Source: Streptomyces bikiniensis
Lineage (GTDB): Bacteria > Actinomycetota > Actinomycetes > Streptomycetales > Streptomycetaceae
Direction of reading: 5' to 3'
Assembly (NCBI GenBank): GCA_000716465.1
Contig: JNWL01000013.1
Coordinates: 124,001 to 188,000, forward strand
Length of the DNA stretch: 64,000 nt
Shown here in pieces: positions 60,463 to 64,000 of the stretch (position 1 is its first letter; the number at the start of each line of letters is the position of its first letter). A program made the translations under genes and the position numbers. The notes below the pieces were generated by a model that was not told the origin of the DNA, made no database searches, and worked only from the letters and a program-made list of their open reading frames with translations.

Positions 60463-60506
60463 CGTCGATCACGGTCCTTGAATCAGGGAGGGATAACTGG
60501 CGCACT

Positions 60507-60530
60507 GCGATACATACCCGGATGCATCGC
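60507..60530 (-). promoter_or_regulatory. Candidate operator upstream of ald
   Basis: Arms GCGATACAT (60507-60515) and ATGCATCGC (60522-60530) form an inverted repeat with one mismatch and a 6-base centre, 45 bases before the ald start. AldR (Lrp/AsnC type) controls ald in mycobacteria; whether this is its site is open. Confidence 0.45.
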
Positions 60531-60610
60531 GACGCACCGGGGCAGACCACGTTCGAACGCGGCAGAACCAGTCTAATGAAGGAGTTCCTGCTGTCTAGCC
60601 TTTCAAAGTA

Positions 60611-62596
60611 CTAATCTTCACCGAACCCACTGCGGATTTCGTAGGCAGATGGTTCCGTTTCCAGCAGTCTCTCCGCCCCGGCCCGGTGCAGCCGGGCCGC
60701 CGCCGGGTCGCCGAGCCGGTCGAGGGTGTCGGCGAGGCGCAGCCGGAGCGCCGCCTGGAGCCGGACGTCCTGGGCGCGGCGGGCCCACTCCACGGCCTCC
60801 TCGCAGGTCCGCAGGGACTCCTCGGGCCGCCCCGCGTACTCCTGGACCCGGGCCGCCTCGCTCAACGCCCGTGCGTAGCCGGGGAGATCGGAGAGCCTGC
60901 GGTAGCCGGCGGCGGCGGCCCGCCAGTTCCGCAGGGCCTCCCCGTACCGCCCGGCGTAGGTCTGCACGGCGCCGAGGCGGGCGTACAGCCGGGCCTGGTC
61001 GGCCCGCTCGTCCCGGGCGAGGCGCTGGGCGAGCGCCCGCCCGTACCAGTCGCCGGCCCGCTGCCAGTCCCCCAGCTCCTGATAGGACCCGCCTACGGAT
61101 TCCATCGCCCGGCCGGTCGCGTACGGGTCATTTGCTGCGCGTCCGGCCTCCAAAGCAGACCGATACCGCAGCAGAGCCTCCTTCGTCCTGCCGGTACGGG
61201 CGTCGAGGTCGGCCAGGTTCAGCAGGGCCGCGGCCCGCTCCCGGTGCAGTCCGCGCCGCTCGGCCACGTCCAGGACGAGCCGGTGGAGCCCGTACAGCTC
61301 GGGGGCGGCCGCCTCGGCGCCCCGGTGCGCGGTGAGCGCCCGGACCAGGGAGGCGATCAGGCGGCGGGCCAGGGTGTCGAGCTCCCCGTCGGCGACGGCG
61401 AGGCGGGCGGAGGCCAGCAGGACGGGCCGCCGGGAGTCCAGCCAGGCCGCTCCGGCGGCGGCGTTCGGGAAGCGCAGGGCGCGCGGCAGCCCGGCCAGCT
61501 TCCTGCGGGCGGGCGAGCCCTCGGGTTCGGTGACCGCGCGGCAGGACTGGAGGAGCCGTACGGTCCGCTCCAGCATCCGGGCCCGGGCGAGCTGCACCTC
61601 GGCGGGCCGGTCGCGCTCCTCCAGTTGCGCACGGAGGAGGGGCACCAGATGGGAGCGGACCTCGTACTGCCCGTCCTCGCCGGCCGAGACGAGTCCCAGG
61701 GCCTCGAAGTCGGCGAGCGTGGTCGCGGCCGCCGAGACCGAGCAGCCGGCCAGGGCGGAGGCGGTGTGGGCGTCGGCCCGGCCGAGCGGGGCGAGGACGA
61801 GGAAGCGCAGTATCCGGGCGGCGGTGGCGGGCAGCGCCTCGTGGGCGAGCAGGAAGGCCCGGGTGAGGGGGTCGCCGCCCGGCCCGTGCAGCCGCTTGGC
61901 GAGGTCGGCGACGGAGGCCTTGGGGTGGGTGGAGAGCCAGCCGCCGGCGAGGACGACCGCGGCGGGCAGTCCCCCGCACTCCTCGACCAGGGTCTCGGCG
62001 GCCTGCGGGTCGACGGTGATGCGGACGGAGCCGGTGAAGGAGGTGAGCAGTTCGATGGCCGACTTGGGGTCGAGGCCGCCGAGGGTGCAGGGCCGTACGT
62101 CGGGGATGCCGGTGAGCGGCCCCCCGGCGACCCCGATGACCAGGGTGCCGGGCTCGTCGGGGATCAGCGGGTCCGCCTGCTCGGCGTCGACGGCGTCGTC
62201 GAGGATCAGGACGGCCCGGCGCCCGGCGAAGGCCCCGCGGACCAGTGCGGTCAGCTCGTCCTCGGCGGCGCCGGGGGGTTCGGCGACGCCGAGGGCGGCG
62301 AGGAGTTCCCGGGCGGCCCGGCCGGTGGGGACGGGCTCGCCGCCGGGCTCGGCGAGCCGGACGCGGAAGGTCCCGTCGGGGTACCGGTCGGCGACCGCGG
62401 CGGCCAGTTCCTCGGCGAGGGCGGTACGTCCCGAGCCCGGCTTCCCGGCGACGAGCAGGACCCGGGAGCGGGGTGCCTTGCGGCCGGTGAGGGTGTCGAG
62501 ACCGGTCCGTTCGATGTCGGCGCGCAGGGCCTTCAACTCGCGCTGGCGGCCGAAGAACCGCCTGCTGCCGGTTGCCGCCACCGCCTGATCCGTCAC
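60611..62596 (-). CDS. NB-ARC-like ATPase with TPR repeats
   Basis: 661 residues from the GTG at 62596, with GGGAG about 9 bases upstream. N-terminal FFGRQRELKALRADI leads to a P-loop VLLVAGKPGSGRTALAEELA (Walker A with Arg in place of Lys: GKPGSGRT) and VLILDDAVDAEQ (Walker B). A winged-helix region comes next (ARILRFLVLAPLGRADAHTASALAG). Residues ~430-640 are TPR repeats with ALLNLADLDARTGRTKEALLRYRSAL and ARLGAVQTYAGRYGEALRNW. This is the SARP/AfsR-like architecture without the DNA-binding domain, a signal-transduction scaffold. Function and partner unknown. Confidence 0.72.
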   Translation of the reverse strand: MTDQAVAATGSRRFFGRQRELKALRADIERTGLDTLTGRKAPRSRVLLVAGKPGSGRTALAEELAAAVADRYPDGTFRVRLAEPGGEPVPTGRAARELLAALGVAEPPGAAEDELTALVRGAFAGRRAVLILDDAVDAEQADPLIPDEPGTLVIGVAGGPLTGIPDVRPCTLGGLDPKSAIELLTSFTGSVRITVDPQAAETLVEECGGLPAAVVLAGGWLSTHPKASVADLAKRLHGPGGDPLTRAFLLAHEALPATAARILRFLVLAPLGRADAHTASALAGCSVSAAATTLADFEALGLVSAGEDGQYEVRSHLVPLLRAQLEERDRPAEVQLARARMLERTVRLLQSCRAVTEPEGSPARRKLAGLPRALRFPNAAAGAAWLDSRRPVLLASARLAVADGELDTLARRLIASLVRALTAHRGAEAAAPELYGLHRLVLDVAERRGLHRERAAALLNLADLDARTGRTKEALLRYRSALEAGRAANDPYATGRAMESVGGSYQELGDWQRAGDWYGRALAQRLARDERADQARLYARLGAVQTYAGRYGEALRNWRAAAAGYRRLSDLPGYARALSEAARVQEYAGRPEESLRTCEEAVEWARRAQDVRLQAALRLRLADTLDRLGDPAAARLHRAGAERLLETEPSAYEIRSGFGED

Positions 62597-62798
62597 GGGC
62601 CACGCTCCCGTCCACCTGCGCACGAGCCGATCCCGCGGGAGGGGCTCCGCGCGGGCGTTTCCGAGCGTAGTTCAGCGCGGGACGCATACCCGGCGGAGCA
62701 GGGCGGACACATCCCTCGATCGGATCAACAGATGGTCACACCGGGACCTGCGTCCGCTCCCGCCGCACCCGGCACGGACCCGGCGGTCCGGCCGGGGC

Positions 62799-63425
62799 CT
62801 ACGCCTCGAACGGGCGCGCCGGCCAGGGCGCCTCCGCCGGGCGGAGGGCGTCGAGGCCGTCGCCGGCGCGGGCGGCGGCCAGCGCCAGGACGCCGTTCAC
62901 CAGGCAGCTGTTGTGCAGGTCGCCCGCGAGGACACCCCGTACGAGGTCCCCGAGCGGCACCCGCGCCACCTCCATGTCGGCCTCCTCCTCGGCCACCTCG
63001 AAGCGCTCGCCCTCCGCCTCCGCGAGGTCCCGCGCGAGGAAGATCCGCACGGCCTCGTCGCTGCCGCCCGGGGAGGTGTAGAAGTCGGTGAGGACCCGCC
63101 AGTCCTCCGCCTTGACGTGCGCCTCCTCGTACAGCTCGCGCCGGGCGGCGTGCAGCGGGTTCTCGCCGGGCACGTCGAGCAGCCCGGCCGGGATCTCCCA
63201 GAGCCGGTGCCGCACCGGGTGCCGGTACTGCTTGATCAGCAGCACCCGGTCCTCCGCGTCCAGGGCCAGGACGGCCACCGAGCCGGGGTGGACCTGGTAG
63301 TCGCGGCGCGCGACCGTGCCGTCCGGCATGACCACGTCGTCCGTGCGGACGCCCGTCTTCCCGCCCTGGAAGGGGGTCGCCGTCGCGGCGATCCGCCACT
63401 CCTGCGGGGTGTCCTGCAACTCCAT
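62799..63425 (-). CDS. NUDIX hydrolase, ADP-ribose pyrophosphatase-like
   Basis: 208 residues from the ATG at 63425, with GGAGG 8 bases upstream. The NUDIX box is GLLDVPGENPLHAARRELYEEAHV, with G-x5-E-x7-REU-x-EE intact and Ala in place of the Gly before the last residue. LWEIPAGLLD and the downstream YTSPGGSDEAVRIF match the ADP-ribose pyrophosphatase subgroup. It hydrolyses ADP-ribose or related nucleotide sugars. Adjacent to pyrG, as in many actinobacteria. Confidence 0.88.
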   Translation of the reverse strand: MELQDTPQEWRIAATATPFQGGKTGVRTDDVVMPDGTVARRDYQVHPGSVAVLALDAEDRVLLIKQYRHPVRHRLWEIPAGLLDVPGENPLHAARRELYEEAHVKAEDWRVLTDFYTSPGGSDEAVRIFLARDLAEAEGERFEVAEEEADMEVARVPLGDLVRGVLAGDLHNSCLVNGVLALAAARAGDGLDALRPAEAPWPARPFEA

Positions 63426-63453
63426 CGGTCGTCCTCCCGTAGACACACGAAAA

Positions 63454-63488
63454 CCGGGGTGCGGGACCCGAACGGGCCCGCACCCCGG
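63454..63488 (-). terminator. Intrinsic terminator of pyrG
   Basis: CCGGGGTGCGGG pairs perfectly with CCCGCACCCCGG (63454-63465, 63477-63488). On the minus strand it is followed by TTTTCG, a short U-run. It lies about 20 bases after the pyrG stop. Confidence 0.8.
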
Positions 63489-63507
63489 CAACGTTAGCGC
63501 CTGCGCC

Positions 63508-64000
63508 CTACTTGCCCGTCTTGCGCTCCACCGCGGCCTTCACCAGGCCCGCGAAGAGCGGGTGCGGACGGGTCGGGCGGGAGCGGAGCTCCGGGTGCGC
63601 CTGGGTGGCGACCAGGTAGGGGTGGACCTCGCGCGGGTACTCGACGTACTCCACCAGCTTGTTGTCCGGGGAGGTGCCGGAGAAGACCAGGCCGGCCTTC
63701 TTCTCCAGCTCCGCGCGGTACGCGTTGTTCACCTCGTAGCGGTGGCGGTGGCGCTCCTCGACGTACGGCTCGTCGCCGTAGACCTCGCGGACGATCGAGC
63801 CCTCGGCGAGCTTCGCCGGGTACAGGCCCAGGCGCATCGTCCCGCCCAGGTCGCCCGCGCCCTCGACGTACGCCAGCTGCTCCTCCATCGTGGAGACGAC
63901 GGGGTGCGCGGTGGCCGGGTCGAACTCGGTGGAGTTGGCCTCGGGGATGTCGGCCAGGTTCCGGGCGGCCTCGATGACGATGCACTGGAGGCCCAGGCAG
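63508..64000 (-). CDS. pyrG: CTP synthase, C-terminal part (5' end outside window)
   Basis: The frame continues past the window edge. It begins with [27 protein letters not shown], the class-I glutamine amidotransferase nucleophile motif (LGLQC), passes [14 protein letters not shown] and [12 protein letters not shown], and ends with [29 protein letters not shown], which holds the catalytic His and Glu (HPE). It makes CTP from UTP with ammonia from glutamine. The C-terminus ends TGK. Confidence 0.96.
   Translation of the reverse strand, partial: CLGLQCIVIEAARNLADIPEANSTEFDPATAHPVVSTMEEQLAYVEGAGDLGGTMRLGLYPAKLAEGSIVREVYGDEPYVEERHRHRYEVNNAYRAELEKKAGLVFSGTSPDNKLVEYVEYPREVHPYLVATQAHPELRSRPTRPHPLFAGLVKAAVERKTGK

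Overview
The window is a high-GC chromosomal segment of a Streptomyces (or very close relative). The grounds are very GC-rich third codon positions, frequent GTG starts, ATGA/GTGA 4-base gene overlaps, and a core block in the order pyrG-NUDIX-(TPR ATPase)-ald-parA-scpA-scpB-rluB ... aroH-tyrA-cmk-plsC-der, which is a conserved streptomycete order. Gene functions come from motifs read by eye in the translations; no database search was run.

Layout. 1-4.4 kb: end of a glycosyltransferase, a NodB deacetylase, an AAA ATPase, a short GntR regulator, a double-GNAT acetyltransferase and a DUF402 protein. 4.4-8.9 kb: a secreted pentapeptide-like protein and a TctCBA tripartite tricarboxylate uptake operon, divergent from a CitB-type response regulator that has no sensor kinase beside it. 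9-13.6 kb: secretome genes (a sortase-signal LPMO, a repeat-containing membrane protein, a lipase, a streptogrisin-type protease). 13.8-24.6 kb: two divergent transcription units for organosulfur uptake and oxidation (two permeases, ATPase, two binding proteins, two FMN monooxygenases, a GNAT acetyltransferase, an FAD/NAD(P) protein). A 22-codon cysteine-ending leader peptide precedes the plus-strand unit. 24.6-35 kb: DUF5685, a SepF paralogue, an MFS exporter, PAP2, an I78 inhibitor, a WYL regulator, a glycosyltransferase, an Rpf-LysM protein and hypotheticals. 35-39.5 kb: der, plsC, cmk, tyrA, aroH. 39.7-41.7 kb: a Rieske lipoprotein and two RlaP-type nucleotidyltransferases.

42,568-51,214 is a complete 8,647-bp Tn3-family transposon. 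It has 46-bp perfect terminal inverted repeats and a 5-bp ATCTG target duplication, and carries a serine recombinase with a res-like repeat field, a large transposase, and two unusual cargo genes: a six-hairpin glycosidase with a duplicated carbohydrate-binding-like domain, and a six-bladed beta-propeller lectin-like protein. It splits an ADP-ribosylglycohydrolase gene at its TDDTQM metal-binding motif. That gene was the fourth member of an NAD/ADP-ribose operon, pnuC-nadR-nrtR-ADP-ribosylglycohydrolase-nucleotidyltransferase. The operon has a candidate NrtR operator lying on the -10 box of the pnuC promoter. 54-64 kb holds the chromosome segregation block (rluB, scpB, scpA, a small putative partner, parA), ald with a candidate operator, an NB-ARC-like TPR protein, a NUDIX hydrolase and the 3' part of pyrG.
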